A stretch of DNA of 64,000 nt from Pelagomonas calceolata (lineage: Eukaryota; Sar; Pelagophyceae; Pelagomonadales; Pelagomonadaceae). Below the pieces are notes generated by a model. That model had not been told where the DNA came from. It was given only the letters and a program-made list of their open reading frames with translations, and did no database searches. The DNA is taken from positions 1,178,001-1,242,000 of the forward strand of contig CAKKNE010000001.1 in assembly GCA_918797485.1 (NCBI GenBank), given 5' to 3'. Positions 56,638 through 64,000 of the stretch are shown piece by piece. The position numbers were made by a program, and so were the translations under genes. Each line of letters starts with the position of its first letter. Position 1 is the first letter of the stretch.

Positions 56638-57618
56638 ATGTCGACGACAGCGCGACCCGCCTGGAGCGACGACTGCTTCAAACCACAGCCAGAGCGCCAC
56701 TACAGAGGCAAAAGGCCCTCGCGGCGGTTGGTTGCGGGAAACTCGGCGAGGACGACAAGTGTAGCATCGATCGTCACCCAGGACGGAGTCCATCCGGACG
56801 AGGCGGCAGATTGGTTGGGCCTCGGGGCACGGCGCCGCGGTCCCGAAAGTGTGCCGCCGCCGCCGAGCGGGACGAGGAGCCTGCGCGAGGCGCTGGAGGC
56901 GAGCGCCGCACCGACCCAGCACGCCGCCGGCCAAACCACGGCGCGCAAGTCAATGCGTGAGCCGGCGGAGCGCTACCAGCGCGAGCTGCCGCCGCCTCCA
57001 GTGGCAACCCCAGCAGAGCCGGAGCCGCCAGCGCCGCCCCCGCCGCCGCCGCCCGCGCTGACACAAACAGATTCCCGGCGCCTTGGCCGCAGACACTTCG
57101 GCGGCGCGAGGACGCGGCCCGAGGGCTTCCTCGTTTGGGACGAGTCGGCCCACGAAGCGGCGGTGCGCGCGCGGGCACCGACGGCCACGCGGATATCGGT
57201 ACGCGCTCGCCAGGGCGCGCCGGCGCCCGCGCGGCCGCCTGATACTTCCCTGGGGAGCGTCATAGGTTGTGATAATGTTGACACCTTATTATTATTGCTC
57301 GTGATTCGTCTCCCGCCGCCTCGTACAACTCGAAAGCAAGCGCACACTGGCGAACGACAGCAGAAACACGGCATAGGACGCGAGGTAGGGATAGGACGGA
57401 GCCGCCGGCGCCGGCGCTTCCGCCGCGGGGAGCCGGGCGCAAAACGCGTGGTCGTGGTAGATGCCGTGCCCGCCGACGCGGCAGCCGCTCGTCCGATAGG
57501 CGTCCTCGATCTCCCAGACCGTCGCCGTTCCGTCGTCGACGGCCTGCCGGAACACCAATGCCGCCGCCCACTCGTTGTGCACGCGGCGGCCGAGGAGCCG
57601 CGGCCCGTGCGCCCATAA
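56638..57618 (+). CDS. Low-complexity Pro/Arg-rich protein; 3' end uncertain
   Basis: The frame of 326 codons starts with ATG (M-S-T-T-A-R-P-A-W-S-D-D-C-F). The first 200 residues look coding: V-A-S-I-V-T-Q-D-G-V-H-P-D-E-A-A-D-W-L-G-L, then a P-P-P-P-P run and R-R-L-G-R-R-H-F-G-G-A-R. After about 57250 the frame runs antisense to the glycosyltransferase-like gene and becomes compositionally its shadow. The true gene probably ends, or is spliced, near 57250. The family is not recognised. Confidence 0.5.
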   Translation: MSTTARPAWSDDCFKPQPERHYRGKRPSRRLVAGNSARTTSVASIVTQDGVHPDEAADWLGLGARRRGPESVPPPPSGTRSLREALEASAAPTQHAAGQTTARKSMREPAERYQRELPPPPVATPAEPEPPAPPPPPPPALTQTDSRRLGRRHFGGARTRPEGFLVWDESAHEAAVRARAPTATRISVRARQGAPAPARPPDTSLGSVIGCDNVDTLLLLLVIRLPPPRTTRKQAHTGERQQKHGIGREVGIGRSRRRRRFRRGEPGAKRVVVVDAVPADAAAARPIGVLDLPDRRRSVVDGLPEHQCRRPLVVHAAAEEPRPVRP

Positions 57619-58152
57619 GGAGTGATTCATCGCCGTCGGCCGGGCGGCGAAGAAGTCCGTGCAGATTGCGGGATGCGACGTGTTGCGCGGGCAGCAGCGC
57701 TCGAGCACTGCGACCTTTGGCTCTATCATCCGTGCTGCGAGAAACTTTGTGTCTTCGAAGCGCACGTCAGGGTTCGTGCGCACGATCCAAGCATAGCGAT
57801 CGAACCAGCCGCGCCGGGCGGCGATCATCATCGCGGAGAGAGCTCCTTCTTGGAGTCCGGGATTCCATCGCGTCCAGGCGAGCGTCGCATTACGCACAGG
57901 GAGCGCCGCGAGGGCGTGCGCCCACGACGCAACGTCGGCGGCGAGCTGGTTGGAGCCGGCGTAGAGGAGCACGTCGGCTTCTCCTAACAACGGCGAGCGC
58001 CGGAGCGCGTTGGGCCAACACGAACGTAAAGTAGAGAGGTGGCATTCCGAGCAGTGGGTCGTGAGGTAGAGTAGAATCGACGCCGATGGGCCGCGATCGC
58101 GGCGAATGGGAATCACGGCGAGGGCGCGGTCGGGCAACGCTGCGGCGGGCAA
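57292..58152 (-). CDS. Glycosyltransferase-like type II membrane or luminal protein
   Basis: The frame of 286 codons opens with TTG; no ATG occurs before the conserved core, so the true start or a first exon is unresolved. The core has S-A-S-I-L-L-Y-L-T-T-H, A-D-V-L-L-Y-A-G, W-N-P-G-L-Q-E-G-A and W-I-V-R-T-N-P-D-V-R-F, a pattern seen in nucleotide-sugar glycosyltransferases with a D-x-D-like D-V-R. Then C-T-D-F-F-A-A-R-P and W-E-I-E-D-A-Y. A transmembrane helix is near the C-terminus (S-Y-A-V-F-L-L-S-F-A-S-V-R-L-L). The exact family is not recognised. Confidence 0.6.
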   Translation of the reverse strand: MPAAALPDRALAVIPIRRDRGPSASILLYLTTHCSECHLSTLRSCWPNALRRSPLLGEADVLLYAGSNQLAADVASWAHALAALPVRNATLAWTRWNPGLQEGALSAMMIAARRGWFDRYAWIVRTNPDVRFEDTKFLAARMIEPKVAVLERCCPRNTSHPAICTDFFAARPTAMNHSLWAHGPRLLGRRVHNEWAAALVFRQAVDDGTATVWEIEDAYRTSGCRVGGHGIYHDHAFCARLPAAEAPAPAAPSYPYLASYAVFLLSFASVRLLSSCTRRRETNHEQ

Positions 58153-58550
58153 CTCTCTGGACCTTCGTCTCGGTGCTCTGGTCGCGCGGCATCCGCTACG
58201 TCGTCATCGGCGCGCGCCTGCTGGACGCGATCAAACGCGCGGGCCACGAACGGATGTATACTGGGGGCGTCGCGGGTTTGCTTGGTATGATGATATTCAA
58301 CGCCGTCGTCATCGCGGACTGCGCGCGGCGGCTCTGGAAGTTCGGCGTCCGGACGCCGATGCCTCGGCCTCCAATTCAACCCTCGGAGCGACTCCACGGC
58401 TTCATGCTCTTCTCGAAGGAGATGCGTCCCTACGTCGAGCGCGACGACCCGTCGCTCACGTATGGCCAGGTCGGCAAGCGCCTCGCCGAGCTCTGGCGAT
58501 GCCTGACGGACGCGGAGAAGGCCAAGTATGCACTGCCGAGGAGGCGCTAA
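58086..58550 (+). CDS. HMG-box protein with N-terminal membrane segment
   Basis: This 154-residue protein starts with ATG. A hydrophobic stretch spans about residues 60-80 (G-V-A-G-L-L-G-M-M-I-F-N-A-V-V-I-A). The C-terminal 55 residues are an HMG box: G-F-M-L-F-S-K-E-M-R-P, then L-T-Y-G-Q-V-G-K-R-L-A-E-L-W-R and D-A-E-K-A-K-Y-A. HMG boxes bend DNA. Combination with a membrane segment is odd and may mean organelle import or a membrane-bound nucleoid protein. Its 5' end overlaps the minus-strand gene by 67 bp. Confidence 0.72.
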   Translation: MGRDRGEWESRRGRGRATLRRATLWTFVSVLWSRGIRYVVIGARLLDAIKRAGHERMYTGGVAGLLGMMIFNAVVIADCARRLWKFGVRTPMPRPPIQPSERLHGFMLFSKEMRPYVERDDPSLTYGQVGKRLAELWRCLTDAEKAKYALPRRR

Positions 58551-58607
58551 CTACAGTAGGATTCTTAACGTAGTGGACAGGGGGGGACAGTGGACAGGGG
58601 GGATTGT

Positions 58608-60716
58608 TCATACCGGTACAGCCGTCTCGGCCGCCGGTTTAATGACGGCCTTGAGCGCCGCCGCGTCGAGCGTCTCGTGCTCGACCAGCGCGTCGGCCAA
58701 AGCACGAATAATGCTCTCGTGGTCCTTCACGAGTTGCAAGGCGCGTGCTTCCGCCTCGACAAGCTCCGCGCGCACAGCTGCGTCGCCATCCTCGCCACCA
58801 ATTTCATGCCTCTTGCCATATTCATCAATCCAAGACGTGAAGACGGCGCCGTCCTGCGACAACCCATACGTCTTGACGATGGCCTCCGCTAAGACAGCAG
58901 CTCTCCGGACGTCGTCGGCCGCGCCCGTCGACGCGTCTCCTAGCAAGTGGGCCTCGGCGGCCTTGCCCGCGAGCATCATCACAACTCTATCACGTAATTC
59001 GGCCCGTCTCAGATTCGTCGCGTCGCCGGCGCCGAACATCGTGACTCCTAGCGAGCCGCCGCTCCGGGGCCTTACCGACGCGCGCGTCGCCTCGTCCACA
59101 TTTTCCAGAAAGAAGCTCGAGACCGCATGCCCGGCCTCGTGGACGGCGATCCGATGGTCCGGTTTCGGGGACGCGCCGTCCGGGTGCGTGGGGATGCCCA
59201 GTATAGCATCTTCAAGGGCTCTCAAATAGTCGTCCCTCGTCGCGTAGTCTTGGTCCTTGTCCAACGCGGCCAGGGCTGCATCGTTGACGACCGCAGCAAC
59301 ATCCGCACCCACCAACCCGGGAGATAAATCAGCCAGAGTCGAGGCGAGGTCAGTATCATTCTCGACCTTCGAACCGCCCTCGTAAGATACAGAAAATGAA
59401 ACATCTTCTGAACCGCTCTTGCGCTGCGCCCTCCTACCCTGGGCCCTTGCAATAATAGCTTCCAGGTCGCGCGCATCTAACCTAGCGGTATTATTGGCAA
59501 ACAACGTCGCTTTTGCTCTCAACCCGGCCGCCTTGACGGGCTTGAAGACTCGCAACGTCGTATTGTCGAGGGCCTGGCAGGCAACTTCGGTATTATCGAC
59601 CTTGAACGTAATCTCGCGCGCCAGGAACGCCGACCGCTGCCTGCCGACGTAGTGCTCGAATAAAGCTTCTCTTCCATCTCTATCCGGCGCCGCCATCTCG
59701 ACCACCCTATCAAAACGGCCTCTTCTGGTAAGAGCGGGATCGAGCATGTCCCGCCTATTCGTCGCGGCTAGGACGACAACATCGGGATTGGAGGCATCTC
59801 TCACCCCAAAGCCGTCCATCTCGACCAGTAATTGGTTCAGCGTGTTGTCGTGGTCCGCACCTACTGCCGACGCGTCGCCGCCTCGGACTCTTCCACACGA
59901 GTCGAGCTCATCAATAAAAACCACGGCGAGTCTGCCCGTACTTCGCGCGGCCACGCGTCTCGCAGCCGCGAACAGCGTGCGCACTCGTTCGACGCCGACG
60001 CCCGCGTACTTGCCCTTGACGATTTCAGCTGCCGAGGCTACCAACAAAGGCGCGTCGAGCTGCGCGGCCGCCGCTCGGGCTATCAATGTTTTTCCCGTCC
60101 CCGGCGGACCAGCTAGTAAGACGTTGCGCGGCGGCGTCGCGCCGGCCCTCCGGGCTTTTTGTGAGGCGTCGGCCGCGCCGGCCACGCGTAGTATTCTTCT
60201 CAACTCCGACACCGCCGCGGGCGCACCTACCACGTCGTCCCAGGTCGTGGCGTCCGGTCCACTTCCGCCGCCGTAGACCGTGATGAAATCGTCGACGCCC
60301 TCCTCGTTCAAAATAACGCCTTCTCTACCCAACTTCTTCTTGATCGATTGGGTTATACTTCGAAACGTGTACGCGCAGGACCGCGGTGCTAACACGCAGC
60401 CCTGGAGCAGCGCTAGAGCTAGTCTTGCCGCCGTTTTAGGACCGGTGAAGCGTTTTGTGGTCGCGGTCGTGTTCGCGACGAAGCCTTCTTCCGGTGCCGT
60501 GTGCGAGGCGTTCTTGCCGCCGCCACTTGGCGGCTTAGGCTTGGGGGCCCGGGGCGCTTTGCGGGTCTTGCGGCGCGGGGCGAGGGGCGTGCTGCCGGCG
60601 GCGGTCGCCAGCAGCACCACGCAGCCGAGGTTTACCGCATGACCGACCCCAATGAGAGGACTGAAACCCAGTGCCCAAAAAAAGGCTGTGATCAGGACGG
60701 GGATCGGCGTACGCAT
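58608..60716 (-). CDS. FtsH-type AAA+ metalloprotease with large insertion
   Basis: The ATG at 60716 gives 702 residues; the frame continues upstream only from TTG. An N-terminal hydrophobic segment is followed by the AAA module. It has Walker A G-P-P-G-T-G-K-T, Walker B V-V-F-I-D-E-L-D and second-region-of-homology T-N-R-R-D-M-L-D-P-A-L-T-R-R-G-R-F-D-R. The protease domain has the zinc site H-E-A-G-H and the third-ligand region G-A-A-D-D-V-R-R. Between them is an insertion of about 85 residues (from Q-R-S-A-F-L to D-L-S-P-G-L). FtsH degrades membrane proteins in plastids and mitochondria; the targeting is unclear. Confidence 0.92.
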   Translation of the reverse strand: MRTPIPVLITAFFWALGFSPLIGVGHAVNLGCVVLLATAAGSTPLAPRRKTRKAPRAPKPKPPSGGGKNASHTAPEEGFVANTTATTKRFTGPKTAARLALALLQGCVLAPRSCAYTFRSITQSIKKKLGREGVILNEEGVDDFITVYGGGSGPDATTWDDVVGAPAAVSELRRILRVAGAADASQKARRAGATPPRNVLLAGPPGTGKTLIARAAAAQLDAPLLVASAAEIVKGKYAGVGVERVRTLFAAARRVAARSTGRLAVVFIDELDSCGRVRGGDASAVGADHDNTLNQLLVEMDGFGVRDASNPDVVVLAATNRRDMLDPALTRRGRFDRVVEMAAPDRDGREALFEHYVGRQRSAFLAREITFKVDNTEVACQALDNTTLRVFKPVKAAGLRAKATLFANNTARLDARDLEAIIARAQGRRAQRKSGSEDVSFSVSYEGGSKVENDTDLASTLADLSPGLVGADVAAVVNDAALAALDKDQDYATRDDYLRALEDAILGIPTHPDGASPKPDHRIAVHEAGHAVSSFFLENVDEATRASVRPRSGGSLGVTMFGAGDATNLRRAELRDRVVMMLAGKAAEAHLLGDASTGAADDVRRAAVLAEAIVKTYGLSQDGAVFTSWIDEYGKRHEIGGEDGDAAVRAELVEAEARALQLVKDHESIIRALADALVEHETLDAAALKAVIKPAAETAVPV

Positions 60717-61070
60717 CCTGCCAAGGTGATCAGCGGTAGGTGGGTGATAGCCGCGAACTTTGTGACGTGTTTTTGACGGCTCTAGGTAGGCCAATGCAGA
60801 GAAGTAGCCTCGAGAGCTGACGGTGTTTTTTTGTTTCTAGTGTGTCAATCAACGCTAGCTCGGCTGCTCGGCAAAAAAGCGTGCGATACGTGCCAAAATC
60901 AGCGCGCTGTGCCAGCAAACAGTAGCGACGGACGCATCGTTCAACTCTCGCAATCGTTCGGCAGCGTTTCATTGCTGCACAGCCTCCAGTGACAAGTGCC
61001 TCCCAGCAGTGCACAGCTCATAGCACTCGTACGACTCGTGCTGCTGTGCTGATAGCGCTCAGAAAACTGG
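60717..61070. promoter_or_regulatory. Divergent intergenic region
   Basis: This 354-bp region between the FtsH and PhyH-type genes contains the recurrent palindrome at 60836-60859. Confidence 0.5.
60836..60859 (+). promoter_or_regulatory. Dispersed GCTAGYG palindrome, copy 10
   Basis: Arms TCTAGTG and CGCTAGC, spacer TGTCAATCAA. It lies 120 bp and 212 bp from the two divergent starts. Confidence 0.6.
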
Positions 61071-62129
61071 ATGCGACTCGTGCTGACAAGCATAGCTCTC
61101 GCGTCGAGCATGGAGCCGCGCCGCTCTTTCGGCACCGAGATAGCGTCTGCTGCATCCCCGAAACCGCCGCGCTTCGTCGACGTCGACAAGTTCGACGTCG
61201 CCGACGGCGCCGCGGCGCGCGCACACCTCGACGAGCGCGGCTTTGTGGTCTTCCGAGGCGTGCTCGATCAAGGAGAGGTCGCGCGCGCGAACGAGCTCTT
61301 CTTCGACTATGTGGAAGCGTTGGGTAGCGGTGTCGACCGCAACGACGTAAATACTTGGGGCGACGACCGCTGGCCGCCGTGCGCAGGGGATGCTGGTATC
61401 CTTCCATGGTTCGGCGTCGGTCAGTCTCCTTTTATGTGGTACGTCCGCACGCGGACGAAGGTCGCCAAGGCCTACCGCCAGGCGTGGGGTTTGGACGCGG
61501 ACGCTCCCCTGGCGACGAGCTTCGACGGCTGTTGCGCCTGGCGGCCCGGGCAGGTCACGCGCTCGGGCTGGCTGCACGTGGACCAGGATGCGCTGAGAGG
61601 CAATCAGCGCGAGATGCTCCAGGGCCTCGTACACCTGACGGCGCCGGTCTCCGAGAGTACGGGCGGCCTCGTGCTCGTCGATCGTTCTCATCGCACCGTC
61701 TTCCCGCGCCTCGCCGATCAGTACGGAGATGCGCTGAAAGCGAATAACGGTGATGACTACTTCGAGCTCGGCGCCGACGACGCCGCGTACGCCGACCCGA
61801 TCTGCTGCCGCCTCGAGCCCGGCGAACTTATTATTTGGGACTCGCGAGTGGCCCACGCGTCGCACCCGCCGAGCGAGCCGGCCGCGGACCCGCACGCGCT
61901 CGTGCGCCTCTGTGCATATGTATGTATGGCACCTCCGTCAGGAGACGAATCTGTGCAGCGCGCGCGGCGCGAGGCGTTCGAGGAAGGGCAGACGACGACG
62001 CATTGGCCCACGAAGGTCGTCACGACGGACGTCTACGAGAGCTTCGCCGCGCTGCCGGATCACGTCCGACTGCGGTACGGCGAGGCGCCGCGCGCCGCGC
62101 GGACTCCGGAGGTCGAGGCGTTGCTGTGA
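61071..62129 (+). CDS. Phytanoyl-CoA dioxygenase (PhyH) family protein
   Basis: This 352-residue single-exon protein has a short hydrophobic N-terminus, possibly a signal. The family features are: H-L-D-E-R-G-F-V-V-F-R-G-V-L near residue 52; the iron site H-x-D in G-W-L-H-V-D-Q-D; the distal His in W-D-S-R-V-A-H-A-S-H; and downstream R-L-C-A-Y-V as the 2-oxoglutarate Arg region. PhyH enzymes hydroxylate diverse small molecules or lipids with Fe(II) and 2-oxoglutarate. The substrate cannot be inferred. A perfect hairpin follows the stop. Confidence 0.85.
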   Translation: MRLVLTSIALASSMEPRRSFGTEIASAASPKPPRFVDVDKFDVADGAAARAHLDERGFVVFRGVLDQGEVARANELFFDYVEALGSGVDRNDVNTWGDDRWPPCAGDAGILPWFGVGQSPFMWYVRTRTKVAKAYRQAWGLDADAPLATSFDGCCAWRPGQVTRSGWLHVDQDALRGNQREMLQGLVHLTAPVSESTGGLVLVDRSHRTVFPRLADQYGDALKANNGDDYFELGADDAAYADPICCRLEPGELIIWDSRVAHASHPPSEPAADPHALVRLCAYVCMAPPSGDESVQRARREAFEEGQTTTHWPTKVVTTDVYESFAALPDHVRLRYGEAPRAARTPEVEALL

Positions 62130-62132
62130 CTC

Positions 62133-62158
62133 TCGCGGCGATGACGCCATCGCCGCGA
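62133..62158 (+). terminator. Perfect 3' hairpin after the PhyH gene
   Basis: Arms TCGCGGCGATG and CATCGCCGCGA with loop ACGC begin 3 bp after the stop. Same core as the introner-like introns. Confidence 0.5.
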
Positions 62159-62212
62159 CGTTTGTAATACTGGTCTTGTGAACGTGAGTTATGTGTGAGA
62201 GAGATAAAGGGC

Positions 62213-63206
62213 CTAGATGCCGAGGAGGTCGTCGATGTCGTCCGTGTCCGCAGCCGTGAAGTGCGTCTCCTGCTGAGACGGCGCCGGCGCTTTCGCGGGA
62301 GACGCGCCAGCTCTGGTGCCGACGTCGCGCTGACACAAAGGACAAGACCTATTGCGTAAGAGCCACTGGTCCAGGCACTCCGCGTGCTCCGCGTGGCGGC
62401 ACGGTAAGATCCGGACAATATCATCATCATCATACTCGCAGCGGCAGACCGCGCACTGCTCGCCGAGAATAGCAAACGTTTCACCCTTGCTCTTGGCTTC
62501 ACCGTACGTGCAGGTCGGCAGGTCGTCGAGCTGCTTCTGGTCCGTGCCTTTGGATACTTTCCCGACGTTCTCCCCTAGCTGTAAAAGTTGATCATAGGTC
62601 ATCTGCGACGGCGACAGCGATCTTTCAGTAGCTCCTTCCGGAGGTTCGATCCCGCCGTTCATCGCCATGAGCAGGGCCCTATCGTCGTCCTCCTGCTGGA
62701 GGCGCCAGGCCAGCGCTAAGCTCTCGTCGTAGTCGTCCTCCTCCTCCTCTTCGTCGCCTTCGTCGCCTGTGTTGACATCGACCGGTGAGTTCGGTTGATA
62801 CGCCATCGAGCCGACGAAGGCATGGTTTCCACGCAGATCTGTCACCCTCGTCGTCCTCACCGTCGGACGAAGCCTCCTCGCGCCGCCTCTGGGAAAGCTC
62901 CGCATGTCTAGCTGCTCCCTCCTCCTGCTCCCGCGCGTACCGCTCCTCGCGCTCCTGGAGCTCGAGGGCCAGTCTGAGGGATTCCTCCTCGGCGTTCTCG
63001 GGCTCGTCGGGCGGCGGGCTCTCGCGGCGCCGCTCGCGCACCGGCGTCGGCGCCTCGCTCGGGTCGCAGTTCGCGCTCGGGTCCCGGTACGGAGACAGGG
63101 GCGGGCCGGCCGGCGTCGGCGCCTCGCTCGAGGTGGCGGAGGCGAACGCGAGCGTCCGTTTCGCGCGGTCGGCCTGGACGGGCGTGTCCTCGGCGTAGCT
63201 CGCCAT
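62213..63206 (-). CDS. RING-H2 ubiquitin ligase with UIM-like motifs
   Basis: Two exons (63206-62846, 62766-62213) give 305 codons. Two ubiquitin-interacting-motif-like helices are present: E-S-L-R-L-A-L-E-L-Q (exon 1) and E-S-L-A-L-A-W-R-L-Q (exon 2). The C-terminal RING-H2 is complete: C-A-V-C, then C-R-H-A-E-H-A-E-C, then C-P-L-C. Splicing fuses the acidic D-G-E-D-D-E-G run to D-E-G-D-E-E-E-E in frame. Likely an E3 ligase with ubiquitin-binding ability; substrates are unknown. Confidence 0.88.
62767..62845 (-). mobile_element. 79-nt introner-like intron
   Basis: After an 8-mer GTGACAGA (acceptor side GCGACGAA, 5 of 8 identical) it reads TCTGCGTGGAAACCATG and later TCGATGGCGT. It ends CACCGGTCGATGTCAACACAG-like, recalling both introner termini. 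Confidence 0.72.
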
Positions 63207-63829
63207 TTCTTCCTGTGTCCGCTTGGAAATGGTTCCTCGGGCGCTCTTACGCGCCGCCTGGCTGCGCTGGGATTGAGTGCAGTGCCACAGGAACGGCTTT
63301 TTTTTCGACGTGCGTTGCCTTCCGGCGGCTAACGCTTCACGCAGGTCGACGGCGTGAACCAGAAATGCGTGTGCGCTGCTCAGCAGTCCACGAAACGGAC
63401 GGCTGCGAGCTACGCGGCGGCTCGATAACGGCGCTGAGCAGGACCTCGTTGTGATGCCGCATGCTGGAAAGCCTCCCAGCAGCCGTGCAAGTCATCACAA
63501 GGCGTCCGTCTACCAGTAGACTCGACGTCAATAGGCACGGGTGCTTCCCAAAAACGTGCGGGAGTTGATGCCTGTGGCTTTTTGAGCGCCGGGACCCGCC
63601 TGCCGCTGCTGGCCGCTTAGCTGTCGATCTGACACGCAAACCTGTTCATCAGGACGCTAACGCATCACCGCGAACCGCTGCGAGCGCACGCCGCGTGCCC
63701 AGGAGCGCAGCCGGACCAGTCCCTCCTTAAAAGCAGTGTGACCACTGCGCGCCGCGCGCAACCTTAAGGACCCACTGCGCGCCGCGCGCAACCTTAAGGA
63801 CCGCGCGCGCCCTCACAAGCCGCGCATCG
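63207..63829. promoter_or_regulatory. Divergent intergenic region
   Basis: This 623-bp region contains a half-site GGACGCTAACG (63652) and a 30-bp perfect tandem duplication just upstream of the next start. No gene is supported. Confidence 0.45.
63742..63801 (+). repeat. Two perfect 30-bp tandem units
   Basis: The unit begins CCACTGCGCGCCGCG and ends CCTTAAGGAC; two identical copies in tandem, 28-58 bp upstream of the ATG at 63830. Confidence 0.95.
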
Positions 63830-64000
63830 ATGCCGAGGAAGGCCCCCCTCCAAGAAAACGCGATGGAGGACGACGACGATGAGGCGCCGCCCCCTCAAAA
63901 GCCCCAGCAAAAGAAGCGCAAGCGCCGCGAAGCTAAAGATAGGACGCCCGTCATGGACGGCCAGACGGAGGAGGAACGCCGGATTCTGAGGCAGGAGCAG
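63830..64000 (+). CDS. Charged protein, N-terminus only (continues past window)
   Basis: The ATG at 63830 opens 57 codons to the window edge without a stop (M-P-R-K-A-P-L-Q-E-N-A). Content is acidic then strongly basic (K-K-R-K-R-R-E-A-K), suggesting a nuclear localisation signal. Then D-G-Q-T-E-E-E-R-R-I-L-R. A second ATG lies at codon 12. The family cannot be judged from this much. Confidence 0.6.
   Translation, partial: MPRKAPLQENAMEDDDDEAPPPQKPQQKKRKRREAKDRTPVMDGQTEEERRILRQEQ

Noticed and set aside
57250-57618. C-terminal third of the plus frame beginning at 56638
   Set aside because: Runs antisense to a better-supported minus-strand gene; likely shadow, so the plus gene's end is marked uncertain.
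1-64000. tRNA, rRNA, CRISPR arrays, bacterial-style operons or retroelements
   Set aside because: Scanned by eye for tRNA T-loop signatures, regular spacers and reverse-transcriptase motifs; none convincing.

Overview
This window looks like the nuclear genome of a stramenopile alga with a secondary plastid, most likely a pelagophyte such as Aureococcus or Pelagomonas. It is GC-rich, very compact and intron-poor. Several proteins start with a signal peptide followed by an ASAF-type plastid import motif (GrpE has TSAFAP, the RelA/SpoT homolog has ASAW, and a lumen protein has an RR/AxA thylakoid transfer segment). Genes alternate strands, with convergent 3' ends tens of bases apart and head-to-head promoters of about 170-600 bp. 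The species call is inference; the strongest clue is the presence of introns that look like introner transposons, which have been described in A. anophagefferens.

Layout: 0-5.8 kb holds a partial coiled-coil gene, a SAP-domain gene, a BspA-like repeat fragment and a plastid RelA/SpoT homolog. 6-15.8 kb holds GrpE, a PDZ-like protein, membrane proteins, a WW-domain protein, a sulfotransferase, a thylakoid-lumen candidate and TRM11. 16-24 kb holds a secreted protein, a SHOCT protein, a mitochondrial carrier, a plastid FN3-like membrane protein, a 2-oxoglutarate oxygenase and a GAF-RING protein. 24.4-36 kb holds an LRR protein, a kinesin with a Tudor-like tail, a Tudor-like membrane protein and a PB1-domain protein. 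36.5-42.6 kb holds a carotenoid oxygenase, a coiled-coil protein and small plastid or secreted proteins, including a DUF4079 protein. 42.8-50.7 kb is one giant IQ-motif protein with a PAEP-type low-complexity core. 51-54.4 kb holds mitochondrial uS5 with an RRM, an unknown protein and CWC21. 54.4-56.6 kb is a gene-free, lower-GC stretch of degenerate repeats. 56.6-64 kb holds a low-complexity protein, a glycosyltransferase-like protein, an HMG-box membrane protein, an FtsH-type protease, a PhyH-type oxygenase, a RING-H2 protein and the start of a further gene.

Two genome-wide patterns emerge. First, eleven introns could be placed by restoring protein family alignment or reading frame. At least three (RelA/SpoT, GAF-RING, kinesin) are copies of one element with terminal inverted repeats of the form CTGTGTGGAAATCAA and 8-bp flanking target duplications beginning GT. 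The host duplication supplies the donor GT and the element end supplies the acceptor CAG. Shorter introns of 42-172 nt appear to be relatives or worn remnants. Second, an imperfect palindrome with arms GCTAGYG and CRCTAGC about 10 nt apart recurs at least eleven times, nearly always in the intergenic space of divergent gene pairs, often close to the midpoint. It looks like an undescribed bidirectional promoter element.

The genes do not form one pathway. Themes are plastid function (RelA/SpoT homolog, GrpE, FtsH, DUF4079, lumen proteins, carotenoid oxygenase), RNA and translation (TRM11, uS5m, CWC21) and cytoskeletal or scaffold proteins. All gene models with introns are read from sequence alone, without transcripts.
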